DNA from: Macrothele yani
Lineage: Eukaryota > Arthropoda > Arachnida > Araneae > Macrothelidae
Direction of reading: 5' to 3'
Assembly: GCA_039090855.1 (NCBI GenBank)
Contig: CM077011.1
Span: forward strand, 17,485,001-17,549,000
DNA: 64,000 nucleotides
Positions within the stretch are counted from its first letter, which is position 1. Every line of letters starts with the position of its first letter. The notes below the pieces were generated by a model. The model was given only the letters and a program-made list of their open reading frames with translations. It was not told the origin of the DNA and did no database searches. Positions 21,855 to 33,681 of the stretch are shown one piece after another. Both the position numbers and the translations under genes were made by a program.

Positions 21855-23833
21855 CTTGTTATTCAGTAATGGCCCATTTTGATACGTACTTCCATAACCA
21901 CATGACATTTTCACATTTTTGGTATGACATTATTGTCTTTATTATCTGGCTTGAAGTCAGCAAAAAAACCAAAAAAACGTCTTCCCCTTATAAAACTTAA
22001 ATATAAAATTCTGTTCTGCCAATGTACATTCCAAATAAAATTCTGTCATATTATACAATCATCAAGCTTATATTTTTTTTTCTTCGCCCCAAGAAACCAA
22101 AGATACATATTTACAGTTCAAGAACTGTATTTATATTACTAGAAATACTGGTTACCTCTTCCAATTCCTATGTTTTAGATGAACTTCATTAGGAACAGAT
22201 GACCCACATAGTCTATAACTTTTAAAACAGTCCTAAAAATTCTTTAAAATGTATTTAGTCTGAAAATTAAGAAACACTTATTATCCTGAATTCTGGTTGT
22301 CGTCTGAAGTCCACGTTCCGACCAAAATTCATCGAAAACCAGATGGAACACATAACCTTGTTTATCACCTCCAATTCCCATTTTTGGCTGATCATCATTG
22401 GGAACAGAGGAACCACGTGGATTTTAGCATTATAATCTTTTCCTTATATGAAAAGTACTTAGTTTATAAATTAATTATGCAATTGGAAAACATGATAGAT
22501 AATTGGGCAATCAGTAACTACTACTAAACAAAAAATTCCCCTATTAGAAAAAGCAGAGGTATACAGAATACCAATAGAGCAAGAAATAAAAACTACAAAT
22601 AAAAAATGTATTATCATGGCTCAACAAAAAATAGACTAAAAACAGATTAAGGCAACATTGAAAAGAACTGGAAAAAAGTTGGAAGGAAAAAGGGCGTTAG
22701 TACAGTACTGTTTGGAAGAAGAAGTAATACCACTATGAAGAAACCCTTATGTTAAGTAAATATAAGGGCGAGTGGGAAATGAGATTCTCAGAGTCATTAA
22801 GTATAGAAAAAAATAGAAACACTGCCTGAAATATTAATGAGGTGCATATAGTGCCAGAACCATGGAAGACAATAATCAAAACAGAAAAAGAAAGTTTAAA
22901 ACATCGAAGAGAGAGGATAAAGAAGTCATTCTGGTTGTCGTCTGAAGTCTATTAAGACATAAATGGCACCACAATAAAGAAAGACATAAGATTGTAAAAG
23001 CACGCGATCGTTGAATGCCTGTTGGCACAGTTTGGGAGAACCCCGTGCAAAAACAAATTAACCAGTGCACATGTTGTCGTCATAATGATAGCATGAGAGG
23101 TGTTGTTCTGAGGATGAACGCGTAGACGTTTCGATAAGCTTTAACTACGTATTTCATCTGGATTTTTGAGGGAGTTAAGCCACAGCATGGACTTCAAACA
23201 GTAACCAGTGTTTATAGTAACAAGTATTTAATTTTCAGACTATAAATAAATTTTAAGGACTGTTTTAAAATGTTAAAAACTATGTGGTTCATCCAAAAAA
23301 TGGGAATTGGAGGTGGTAACCAAGACTGTGTGTTTCATCTGGTTTTCGATGGATTTTGGTCGGAACATGTGCTTCAGACGACAACCAGTATTCAGGATAA
23401 TAAGTGTTTCTTAATTTTCAGACTAAATACATTTTAAAGAATTTTTAGTACTGTTTTAAAAGTTATAGACTATGTGGGTCATCTGTAACTAATGAAGTTA
23501 ATCTAAAACATAGGAATTGGAAGAGATAACCAGTAATTCTAGTAATATAAATACAATTTTTGAACAGTAAATATGTTTCTTTGGTTTCTTAGGGGGAAGA
23601 AAAAAATATAAGCATAATGATTGTGTAATATGACAGAATTTTATTTGGAATGTACATTCGTAGAAGAGAATTTTATAATAAAGTTTCATAAGGGGAAGGC
23701 ATTTTTTTTGCTGAATTCAAGGCGAAAATGCCAGATTATAAAAAAAATAATGTCACTCCAAAAATGTGAAAATGTCAGGTGGTTATTCAAATACGTAATT
23801 ACGTATAAAAATGGGCCGTTACTGAATGACAAG
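21855..23833. mobile_element. element with ~540-bp inverted arms, non-autonomous
   Basis: The left arm (21855 to about 22400) and right arm (about 23290-23833) are inverted copies. Each begins, from its outer end, CTTGTYATTCAGTAAYGGCC and continues with ACATTTTCACATTTTTGG. Similarity runs to the inner GTTCCGACCAAAAT and CCAATTCCCA blocks. The right arm also carries a partial tandem duplication (23160-23340 and 23340-23520). The middle (22540-23160) is A-rich with no recognised protein. No target duplication is obvious. Confidence 0.72.
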
Positions 23834-23984
23834 TACATTTTAAAATTATTATATGGTGTGTAATATGAAATATGTGTGCCTAGTCAAAAGATAGGTATAT
23901 ATACATGAAATATTGGATTATATATAAAGAAATTGCGGTTTTCATTGAAAATTAGAGATAGCTCAGATTTTGCTGCAAATAAAT

Positions 23985-24505
23985 CAGAAGCAGAAATTAA
24001 CACTTAAGTTTCCTGGTGGCCAAACCATTCTTTACCAAAAATCAGAAATTTTATGCAAAGCATCTCCCTTGGGGATCTGTATCCGAATCAGGAAGAATTT
24101 TTCAAATCGGACATTTAGATGCAGAGATATCGAGATAAACGTAATTTACCTTTACGCCTCTAGTGGAAAATGTATGTATTATCTGAAAAACAGACTATAT
24201 CTAAAATAGTCTTCGATATATATCCAATCGAAAGGAAAAATAATTTTCTCAATCTGGTATTCAGAAGCAAATGTATGGAATAAAATGTATTTTTAATTTG
24301 ATATCATCTGGAATCACCCCCTCTAGTGGCCAAGTTGTACATTGGAAGAAACTATAATGCAAAGATCGGCATTCTAACATCTCAAATTTCCTAATGCAGA
24401 AATAATTTTTCAAATCAGACTAAAAGTTGCAGAGACCTGCGGGCGGGTGGACGGTCAAAGTGTAAACATAAGCAGGATCTTGCTTTGTAAAAGACGTGCT
24501 TAAAG
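23985..24505 (+). repeat. family C array 2 (last three units)
   Basis: Three units with cores at 24010 (TTCCTGGTGGCCA), 24155 (CGCCTCTAGTGG) and 24317 (CCCCCTCTAGTGGCCAAG). Spacing of 145 and 162 bases matches the last three units of array 3 (149 and 163). It ends with the same GGAC-rich stretch, then AACATAAGCAGGATCTT and a GTGCTTAAA end. It is thus a 5'-shortened copy of the same element. Confidence 0.72.
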
Positions 24506-24714
24506 AAGAATGATAAGGCATAGCTTTCCTGTATGCGTTAAAAAGTTTACATTTCTTCGAACCACGCAGTTCAAAACAGTTTTCGTTCCGTATCTGAGTC
24601 AGTATTCGTGAGACCAGTTTGAGTGAATCATGTCTCGTGCTAAAAGTGCTTAATCAAAATGGCTTGAGCCAAAACAATATTAGTCTCATCAAACAAATTT
24701 GTAATCTATAAACA

Positions 24715-24975
24715 GGAACTGTACACCAACTATACGAATAATCAGAATAGAGTGGCGTAGAATAGAAATCAAAGTTTCCAAGCTTTTGCACATCAACAAG
24801 ATGGCTTTTTCAAGGAAGGTAGACGGTTTGCAAGGTGCCTTTTTCAAGGAAGGTAAACAGTTTGCTAGCTTCATCCTCTTGAAAAACCTATCTGGTTGAA
24901 GGGCGAAAGCATGGAAACTTTGATTTCTGTTCTACGCCACTAGATTGGGATTACTAGTATAGTAATACTATTTCG
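24715..24975. repeat. palindromic MITE-like repeat
   Basis: The left part carries GGCGTAGAATAGAAATCAAA-GTTTCCAAGC at 24753-24782 and the right part the inverted copy GCATGGAAACTTTGATTTCT-GTTCTACGCC at 24909-24938. Between them a 32-base piece containing CTTTTTCAAGGAAGGTA is doubled. Single arms of the same family lie at 44815-44885 and 63700-63835. Confidence 0.65.
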
Positions 24976-25293
24976 AGAACTTTGTAATCGTTCGAATTTT
25001 TTCAACTGGTATTTAATTATTTACTTTGGGCATCACAGGGACGTTTCTACAGCTAGAAGAGCGCTTTCCTTCAATTTCGAGTAGTTACGACAGAAATATA
25101 GCTATTTTACCACGTTTTAAAATGTACTGTCATGTGTTACTTTGTACACTTTAAGTGCCAAAGGTCATGCGATAGCAGTACACCAACTTTTAACTGCTGC
25201 TGCCGTCGTACAAAGGCTTCGACTCACGCCACGATTTTTATTCGTTGAGAGGCGTAATCTCGTGAGTCAGGTTGAAAAATCGCCAGTATAATT

Positions 25294-26348
25294 ATGGTAA
25301 ATCGAGGTGAATTATCGGAGTTTGAACAAGGCATGGTAGCGGGAGACAGAAGGATGGGGACATTCAATTTCCGAAGTTGTGCGAACATTCAACATTCCTC
25401 GATCTACAGTGCCGCGTGTACCGAGAATACCTGGAAGGCATTACCACCCACCGTGGACAGCGCAGTGGCCGACCACGAATGCTCAATGACCGTGACCAGA
25501 GGCATCTGATCAGAATTGTTCATGCTAACAGACAAAAGGCACTGGCTGAAATAACATCCGCATTCAATGCAGGAGATATCAGAAACATATCCATCAGGTC
25601 AGTACAGCGCAATTTAGCGTGCATGGGGTATAGGAGCAAAAGACGCACCAGAGTGCTTTTGTTAACACCACGACATTGGACACAGTGCCTCACCTGGGCT
25701 CGTGAACACGGTAATTTGACCCTGGAAGACTGGCAACATGTGGCGTGGTCCGATGAGTTACACTACCAGTTGTTACGAGCTAGTGGAAGGGTTCGGGCGT
25801 GTTGCAGACCCCATGAGGCCATGGAACCAAGCTGTAAACAAGGCACTATGCAAACTGGTGGTTGTTCCTTACATGCATGAGGTGCCTTTACGTGGCACGG
25901 TTTGAGTCTTCTGGACCTCGTAAATACGTCCTTTACCGGTACTCGCTTTGTTGCTCTGATAGGTGATCATTTGCAGCTCTTCATGGACTTCATGTACCCC
26001 AACAACGATTCGATTTTCCAGGCAGACAGTACACCATGTCAGCGGACCCAAATTGTCCAAAATTGGTTCGAGAAGCATTATGGACGGTTTCTACGGATGG
26101 TGTGACCACCATGTTCACCCAACATAAACCCAATAGAGCACTTATGGGACGTAGTGGAAAGGTCCGTTCGTGCCCAAGATCCTGCACCTACAAATAACAC
26201 GGGACTGTGGGCCGTTGTTCAGACGACATGGATCCACATCTCTCCAGAAGTCTTCCGGCCACTTGTGGAATCGATGCCACGTCGTGTTGCTGCACTTCGC
26301 CGGGCTAGAGGAGGTCCTACACGATACCAGTTACGTAGTATCCCATGA
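25294..26348 (+). pseudogene. Tc1-like transposase, frameshifted
   Basis: The N-terminus MVNRGELSEFEQGMVAGDRR matches Tc1-clade DNA-binding regions. After a frame change the second frame shows GQRSGRPRMLNDRDQRHLIR, YRSKRRTRVLLLTPRH and the first catalytic Asp in VAWSDELHYQL. The second Asp is in NNDSIFQADSTP (about 26005) and the last acidic residue in PNINPIEHLWDVVER (about 26120), with a stop just before it. Tail blocks resembling VESMPRRVAALRRARGGPT end near 26348. All three catalytic positions are still readable but at least four frame breaks prevent function. Element ends are not clear. Confidence 0.83.
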
Positions 26349-26529
26349 CTCTTGGAACTTCAGTCTATTTCAATACATAATAATATTCAGCTTCCCATAA
26401 TTACTGCTACATCGCGCGTTGATATGGTAAAGCAAATGTTTGCTAAGAGGTCTTACGAAACCTCATAAAAGTAGTAGTTCTGTCTTTCCATAGTCGAACG
26501 CTGAACTAATGGGCACAAATCAGCCAAAA

Positions 26530-27255
26530 AAATTACGAAGCAGAGTGAAAATCTTCTAAATACGTGGATATAATGTACAATGTAAATAGACAAAGTCATC
26601 GCTCTTCCACGTTTATCTTTAATTAACACACATCAACTGAAAAATTGTTATCTGGACGCCACTGGGTTTGAATCCCAGATCTCCCGATAACTAGCCGAGT
26701 GCGTTCGTCTTACGCTAAGGTGGCCAACAATCCACAGCGCTATGTGTGTTTATCTGCCAACATCTGACTTCACAAATCCGTAGAGATGGGCTCAGCAACT
26801 GAGACGTCTCCATCTGGTGGGGCTTAACGGCACAAGTTATCTAATTTTAGCTAACGAAGATAAGGATAATCGTAAAAAGAGCAATGATTTGTCTATTTAA
26901 ATTGTCTCCAGGTATTTGGAAGATTTTCACCATTTACTCTCGTCCATTGGATTTATTAGTCGTAATTAAATAGCTTGTACGTTAAACTCCACCAAACGGA
27001 GACGTCTCAGTCGCTGAGCCCATCTTTACGGATTTGTGATGTCAGGTACTGACAGATAAACACACATAGCGCCATGGATTCTTGGCCACCGTAGCGTAAG
27101 ACGAACGCACTCGGCTAGTTATCGAAAGATCTGGTGTTCAATCCCAACGGTGTCCGCATAACAATTTTTCGGTTACTGTGGGTTAATTAAAGATAAACGT
27201 GGAAAGAACGATGACTTTGCCTATTTTCTAAGCAGAGGGTAAATTGGCGCTTGTG
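26530..27255. repeat. inverted dimer of a tRNA-like repeat
   Basis: The left arm (about 26530-26835) is repeated inverted at about 26990-27255. Both arms include GATAAACGTGGAA, a tRNA-like part (AGCGTAAGACGAACGCACTC, then CTGGGATTCAAACCCAG with a perfect five-pair T stem in the left arm), GATAAACACACATAGCGC and GGAGACGTCTCAG. The head-to-head arrangement would fold into one long hairpin. It may be a SINE duplicated as an inverted pair or a foldback element that captured a tRNA. Confidence 0.7.
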
Positions 27256-27259
27256 GTTT

Positions 27260-28700
27260 TGGAAGCAGTTGTATTAAAATCTTCGTTTCTAAAGTAGTGC
27301 TGCCTAGACTTATAAATAGTCAATATTAGATAATCAGATTTAAGGAAATAAAGGAGCTTTTCTATAATTGTTACAAAATTGCGTTACGTAAGTCCCTTAG
27401 GGTAGTATTTAGGTCCATACAAGGAATAAGTGTCAGCCTGTCATATCTCTAAGCATGCTGAATCATTAAGTAACAGATATGAAACACTACCGTGGTCGCT
27501 TTTGTAGAAATTGTGTAGACACATAAAAATTATCGTAACGAAGCAACGATCAATTATAAAATTAAAAATCCTGAAATGTACTTGCGGATTTCAATGCAAT
27601 GTTATGCACTTCGACTAAATAATAAGTACAAAGTTCTCAATCAAATCAAATAGAGCGAAAAGACAATTGGATATTAATTTCAAAACAATCCGTCTTTCAG
27701 TGCCTCCTCGAAAATCACCTATCAAATGGACGAAATAATAGGAAATAATGAGCTGTTATGAAATTCCTTAAAATTTTATTTCACCAAATAAACAGTCAAA
27801 CTCTTCTGCGAATCTCATAATTAATTTCAAACCTAAACTAGCGAGCGTACTTTCCTGATGTTTTATGTGAGACAGCCTTTTAATAACCGTGGAGTTCGAT
27901 ATTAATTTACATCTGATATTATTTAGCAATTTCACGTTGAAGTTGTTTCCTGCTCCTCAATGCCTATTTGGATTGCTTCTGACTTTTTGTTTATATCTAC
28001 AATTATTAAAGAATAATGAATACATACTACGCAAATAAACACGGTTACGAGGAAGGAACAAGCGAGAGAACACAGAGATCTATCTGTGCGTCTGTTCCTC
28101 TTGTAATTAAGCATTCTGATGTGATTAATGTTTCAAGTTTCATTCATTATTTATTAGTCTACGTGGCAGAGGAAACTGAAATTGTTAGTTGGTAGAGGAA
28201 AGTTGCGTCTTCTGATTCAGAGCCGCAGTTGGGGTCAACACGGACGCACAAATCATCAGAAGAACGCCCTAAGATATATGAGAATATCTGCCTTTCTGTA
28301 AATACAGAGGGACTTTTACTAATTTGTTAATTAAAAACCGTTGTTGTAGAATTCTCGGCGTCTCACTCGTAAGCTGTATTTCCGAGAGAAGTTTGTATTC
28401 TAGCGTACGCAGATTTAGTACTGTGAAATTAATAAACTGAAATATTTGCTTAAGTTCATGCCGACAATTCTATTCCGCACAATATCTATGCATTTTTAAC
28501 GGTTCGATGTAGGAAACTGTCTGTGCCCATTTTAAAAATTATTTCATTTACTCTGAAGCCTTTGAGCAGTGTGGTTTCTTTTTTCTAATAAGTCCCTTTA
28601 ACCAGGACAGTATTATAAAAGAAAGAACACACTTAAAAATTTGGATGGATGCACATACTGTATCCCGAATGGCAATAAGCATAACATCACAGATGTTTAT
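27260..28700. other. no recognised gene
   Basis: A+T-rich sequence with short frames only. Nothing in it resembles a known protein, RNA or repeat family from this window. Confidence 0.4.
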
Positions 28701-28837
28701 CAAGTACATGCACCGAGTGGCTAGATTAATATGACCATCAGACTATGATATGCAACGTAGCTATCCCGTAGATGCTGCTACCATAAGATGGCTGAATCGG
28801 TATAAAAAGAGAACGCTGAAGACATACATAGACTAAC

Positions 28838-30350
28838 GAAGTGCATTGCGCAAGAAATAATGGGTGAAAGACGTGATCAGATGGACTTTGAACGTGGAAT
28901 GATCGTGGGGTACTAAAACCATTGGCGCCAGCATTAGTAAAACGGCTGCACTTCTGAACTAATGAAGTGCATTGCGCAAGAAATAATGGGTGAAAGACGC
29001 GATCTGATGGACTTTGAACGTGGAATGATCGTGGGTACTAGAACCATTGGAGCCTGCATTAGTAAAACGGCTGCACTTGTAAACTAATGAAGTGCATTGT
29101 GCAAGAAATAATGGGTGAAAGACGTGATCAAATGGACTTTGAACGTAGAATGATCGTGGGTACTAGAACCATTGGAGCCAGCATTAGTAAAACGTGAACT
29201 AATGAAGTGCACACTTGTGAACTAATGAAGTGCATTGCGCAAGAAATAATGGGTGAAAGACGTGATCAAATGGACTTTGAACGTAGAATGATCGTGGGTA
29301 CTAGAACCATTGGAGCCAACATTAGTAAAACGGCTGCACTTGTGAACTAATGAAGTGCATTGCGCAAGAAATAATGGGGGAAATACGCGATCTGATGGAC
29401 TTTGAACTGGGAATGATCGTGGGTGCTCGAAATATTGGAGCTAGCATTAGTAAAACGGCTGCACTTGTGAACTAATGAAGTGCATTGCGCAAGAAATAAT
29501 GGGTGAAAGACGTGATCAAATGGACTTTGAACGTAGAATGATCGTGGGTACTAGAACCATTGGACCCAGCAGTAGTAAAACGGCTGCACTTGTGAATTAA
29601 TGAAGTGCATTGTGCAAGAAATAATGGGTGAAAGAAGTGATCAAATGGACTTTGAACGTAGAATGATCGTGGGTACTAGAAGCATTGGAGCCAGCATTAG
29701 TAAAACGGGTGCACGTGTGAATAAATGAAGTGCATTGCGCAAGAAATAATGGGTGAAAGACGTGATCAGATGGACTTTGAACGTGGAATGATCATGGGTA
29801 CTAGAACCATTGTAGCCAACATTAGTAAAACGGCTGCACTTGTGAACTAATGAAGTGCATTGCGCAAGAAGAAATAATGGGGAAATACGCGATCTGATGG
29901 ACTTTGAACTGGGAATGATCGTGGGTGCTCGAAATATTGGAGCTAGCATTAGTAAAACGGCTGCACTTGTGAACTAATGAAGTGCATTGCGCAAGAAATA
30001 ATGGGTGAAAGACGTGATCAGATGGACTTTGAGCGCAGAATGATCGTGGGTACTAGAACCATTGGAGCCAGCATTAGTAAAACGGCTGCACTTGTGAACT
30101 AATGAAGTGCATTGCGCAAAAAATAATGGGTGAAATACGTGATCAGATGGACTTTGAACGTGGAATGATCGTGGGTACTAGAACCATTGGAGCCAGAATT
30201 AGTAAAACGGCTGCACTTGTGAACTAATGAAGTGCATTGCGCAAGAAATAATGGGTGAAAGAAGCGATGTGATGGATTTTGAAAGTGGAATGATCGCGGG
30301 TGCTCGAAGTATTTGTGTGAGCATTCGCAAAACGGCTGCACTTGTGAAAT
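28838..30350 (+). repeat. 125-bp tandem array made from Tc1 transposase N-terminus
   Basis: About twelve units start near 28838, 28965, 29089, 29227, 29352, 29477, 29602, 29729, 29852, 29979, 30104 and 30229. Each unit runs AGTGCATTGCGCAAGAAATA, then an ATG opening a 33-codon frame with DFERGMIVG and ASISKTAALVN before TAA. This is the start codon region and first helix-turn-helix part of a Tc1 transposase. The last unit instead runs on into the downstream transposase (AALVKCSISN). One short unit at about 29195-29226 is a deletion product. Confidence 0.88.
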
Positions 30351-31170
30351 GTTCGATAAGCAACGGCTACTGGATGCTCTAGCTTCGTCAGATTACAGCT
30401 AATCTCAATCAGAGTCCAAGTCTGATTGTCTCTTAACGTAGAGTTTGCCGCACATTACTTCGTATGGACTACAGAAGCAGACGACCTGTCCGTAAATCAC
30501 CGTTATCTGCAGCGAACAAGAAAAACGCCTCCAGTTCGCTTAGGCATACAAGAATCAAACAAAAAATGAGCGGAAATGGGTAATGTGGTCCGGCGAATCA
30601 CATTTTTAACTACATCACGCTGAAGGAATGGTGAGGATATGGAGAGTGCGGCATGAAATCATGGACTCATCGTGCATCGTCACTACTCTTCTAGCTGTCT
30701 GAGGTAACATTATGGTATTGAGTATGTTTTTGTCGTAGTGTTTGTACGCTTTGATTCGTGTGGAGCAACGTCTTACCGCCCAAAGGTATTTAAATATCAT
30801 TGCAGACGAAGTTCACCCAGTTATGTTGATGGTTTATCACAATGGAGTTGAATACTTCTAGCAGAAGAGTGGTTCATGTCAGAGTGCTCACATTGTACGC
30901 GAATGGTTTGAGAAGCATTAGGGAGACCTTTTCCTGCTACTAAGACCTCCTCAATCACATGATTTTAATCCAATGGATCATTTGTGGCATGAAGTTCAAG
31001 GTGCATCAGACAGCTGGATCCAGTATCACCAGATCTTCAAGAATTGGTGGGTGCAATTCATCGCATTTGGGCAAAGATATCCCAATCCACTTACATGGTT
31101 TTAAGAGAGTCCATACCAAGACGAATTCAAACAGTGTTAAAGGCAAAAGGTGGCCCACCAACGTAGTATC
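30229..31170 (+). pseudogene. Tc1-like transposase remainder
   Basis: Downstream of the last 125-bp unit, pieces in several frames match the rest of Tc1 transposase: YRSRRPVRKSPLSAANKK, a VMWSGESHF-like first catalytic site with the Asp not preserved (about 30580), and SHDFNPMDHLWHEV for the last catalytic region (about 30955). The C-terminus resembles RESIPRRIQTVLKAKGGPPT before TAG at about 31168. Stops and frameshifts are frequent. Confidence 0.8.
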
Positions 31171-31305
31171 CAGGTGGTCATAATAATTTGGCCACTCAGT
31201 GTGCTTAAAAGGTATTCAGTAGACCAGTGGCGCTTATGTGTACAGCATAGCGTTTTGAATCACCATTATAACTTAAGATTATTTGCGTCAATAGGGTAAT
31301 AATCA

Positions 31306-31510
31306 GCCGCCACGGTGGCACAGTGTTCTAAACGCTAGCTTCAGACCATTCGCTCAAGATGGGTCAGAGTTCGAATCCCCGTGAAACATGGTAATGTTTG
31401 TTTTACTGGCACTCTTCCTTCTCTGGAAGCAGTGGCAGCAAATCAAAGCCAAACCACCTCTTATAGCCCACTGGGTAGCTCTTGGTGGTCATTAAACAGA
31501 AAAACAAATT
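31306..31510 (+). mobile_element. tRNA-derived SINE copy
   Basis: Head GCCGCCACGGTGGCACAGTG, box B GAGTTCGAATCCCCG, body with CTTCCTTCTCTGGAAGCAGT and GGTGGTCATTAAACAG, then an A-rich tail. More diverged than the copy at 16.8 kb. Confidence 0.8.
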
Positions 31511-31758
31511 AATAAAAGAACAATGAAAATATTCATGTAGTGACATTTTAGATTAAGTCCCAGGAATATAACACTTTTTCTTTGTTTACAGGTCAGACGA
31601 ACACCTTGAACAATTCGTTGGCTAATAAGAAGTCGCTATTCTCTAATTTAGGACCACCGATTCCACGAAAGGAGAACATCCTGCGTTGTAAGGATAATAA
31701 CTCACCCATACTTCACCCGAGACTCGAACCTGCCTTACTCTGTAGTCGAACCCGTCTC

Positions 31759-31804
31759 ATTCGGAACTCGAACCCGCCGACTGTGGCGGGTTCTACTTCC
31801 GAAT
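31759..31804. other. hairpin within 'CGAACCC' mini-repeats
   Basis: Arms of about 20 bases centred on GAACCCGCC-GACTGT-GGCGGGTTC (31770-31793) extend outward with two or three mismatches to CATTC/GAATG. Around it, from 31720, short phrases like ACTCGAACC recur every ~24 bases. Confidence 0.6.
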
Positions 31805-32460
31805 GAAACCTCAAGAACAATCCTCAAACCTCAAGAACAATCTCGAACAATCAATCTTTGATTTAGGACTCAAACCTGGGTCGATCTTAAATAAATAATG
31901 GGGAATCAACAGTTCAGATCTCTCGGCGTCCGAGGCGGCATTTAATAAAACTTCGTATCACGTAAACCGTTCGTTATTGTTTTAGAACACACTTTCACGG
32001 ATCAGATCATTATGATTAGGCTTGTCTAAAAAAGTGAACCCATCTCATAGCACGCAAAATTGACGACCCCTACCTGTGCGGAATACATACAGTCAGCACA
32101 GCTATAGGGATGTTTTTAATTCAGCAGTAAGACAGCCGTGCGCTGGAAAAAGAGAAGTATGTGTCTGAGCTTGAACGGTGAATAATTACGTTAGCCAACG
32201 TGATTTTTACCTGAGGCAGTATTTTGCACTTTTCAGTGAACTCTCATGACTATATTTAGGAAATGATAATGAAACGTTCGCTTCACGTCGCAATTTCTAA
32301 ATACACAGGTTCTTGTGCTCACACGTAAGGTGTATATTTTACTACGATTTGATTAAAGGTATGTCACGCTGATTTGTTGCATTACTTGCAACAGAATTGC
32401 TGTGTGCAAATGTAATCAGTAGTATGTATGTGTGATACTGATCTTCTACATAAACAAATA

Positions 32461-33681
32461 CAGGTGTTGGACCGGAAAAGGTGAACGCCTAGGAAAAGAA
32501 GGTTTTACGTACCTAGTAGGGTGTGGTACCACCTTTAGCATTAAAAACCGCCTTAATCCTCCTTGGAATGGACGCATACAAATCCTGGATGGTGGGTAGT
32601 GGGATGTTATACCATTTTTCTTGCAGAAACTGCTTCAGGTCCTTGAGAGATGCAGGATAGGGATAACGGAATCTTACTATCTTTTCCGCCACAGGACACA
32701 GTGGCTCGGTGATGTTAAAGTCTGGTGATTAGCCAAGGAAGTTGTGAAAGTTGGTTCTCATGTTCCTCAAACCATTACTGGACATTCCAAGCTCTGTGAA
32801 TTGGGGCATCCCCTGCAAAAAAACAATACCTGCGCCATTGGATGGACTTGGTCTGCCAAAATAGCTTCATACGCCCTACCAGTCATCCGTCCTTTCAACA
32901 TGATAAGTGGATCTGCTGAAAACCACGATATGACCGTCCAGGGCTTGACAGAACCACCACCATGCAACATTGTTGGGAGCAGACAGTCTGGGTTGCATGC
33001 TTCTGACGGTGTTCTCCACAGGTAAACACGTCCTGCAGTGGAGAATAGTGTGAATATGGATTCATCCAACCACTTTATGCCTCTGGCACCACTGCCGTCG
33101 AAGTTGTGCATTCACCCGGGACACCAGAAGTTTTGTAATAGCAGCTATGCCATGAATATTTTGCTTATGCAGTTCCCTGCTCCCAGTTTTCGTTGTTAAG
33201 GGGGTTTGGAGATGCAGATTGAGCTCCGCACTTATTTTCGGCGCTTTTGATTTCTTACTGCGCGTAACGATTCTCTTTAATGCTCTCCTATGTCTATCAG
33301 TCAGGGTCGTCTTCCGGCCACTCTTGTGCTTTCGCAGACAAGGTTTTGCCACGAACACGGTATGCTGTCATGACGCTGGACACAGTAGCTCGCGATACCC
33401 CCAATACCGTAGCAACTGTTGTCACGGAAGCACCAACTTGCCGGCCGCCAACAATTAGCCCTGTTTCGAAGTCCATTAGGTAGCTCATTTCGTCGTCACG
33501 ATGAAAGAAATTCTGCAACAAGACACTTTAAATGCACTTAAACACGACCTAGAGGTTCTAAAGAAAGCTATTTACAACCAAAATAAGTGGTGGATACCTT
33601 TGCGTATTACGACGTACGCCGCTGCATTAAAAGTCACGTGTCTGAGCGGGGTGTTCACATAATTCTGTCCAATGTTGTTCA
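32461..33681 (-). mobile_element. Tc1-like element, complete outline
   Basis: Inverted ends TTGGAC(C/A)G(G/A)A followed by GTGAAC(G/A)CC are seen at 32467-32490 and, in reverse, at 33650-33673. A TA precedes the left end (32459-32460) and one lies at the right border. The 1.2-kb length and single minus-strand transposase fit Tc1. Confidence 0.8.
32510..33521 (-). pseudogene. Tc1-like transposase, frameshifted
   Basis: The minus strand reads YLMDFETGLIVGGRQVGASV and GVSRATVSSVMTAY (first DNA-binding part), then SGRKTTLTDRHRRALKRIV (second part). The catalytic domain follows with the first Asp in KWLDESIFTLF, GRVYLWRTPSEA, then HGGGSVKPWTVISW and HPMAQVLFF. The rest to about 32510, where ...KGGTTPY ends, is badly broken; the last catalytic block (WL-TRL) is barely recognisable. 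Two frame changes lie near 33330 and 33090. Confidence 0.83.

Larger units (their letters stand above)
28707..31205 (+). mobile_element. Tc1-like element with internal satellite expansion
   Basis: Ends carry inverted copies of CAC(C/T)GAGTGGC and TTA(A/T)TATGACCA, flanked by TA at 28705-28706 and 31206-31207, the expected Tc1/mariner target. Between them lie a 5' leader, a 1.5-kb tandem array, and the rest of a decayed transposase. Without the array the element would be about 1.0-1.1 kb, slightly short for Tc1. Confidence 0.85.

Noticed and set aside
33219..33483. Plus-strand frames over the Tc1 at 32.5-33.7 kb
   Set aside because: Antisense of a recognisable minus-strand transposase.
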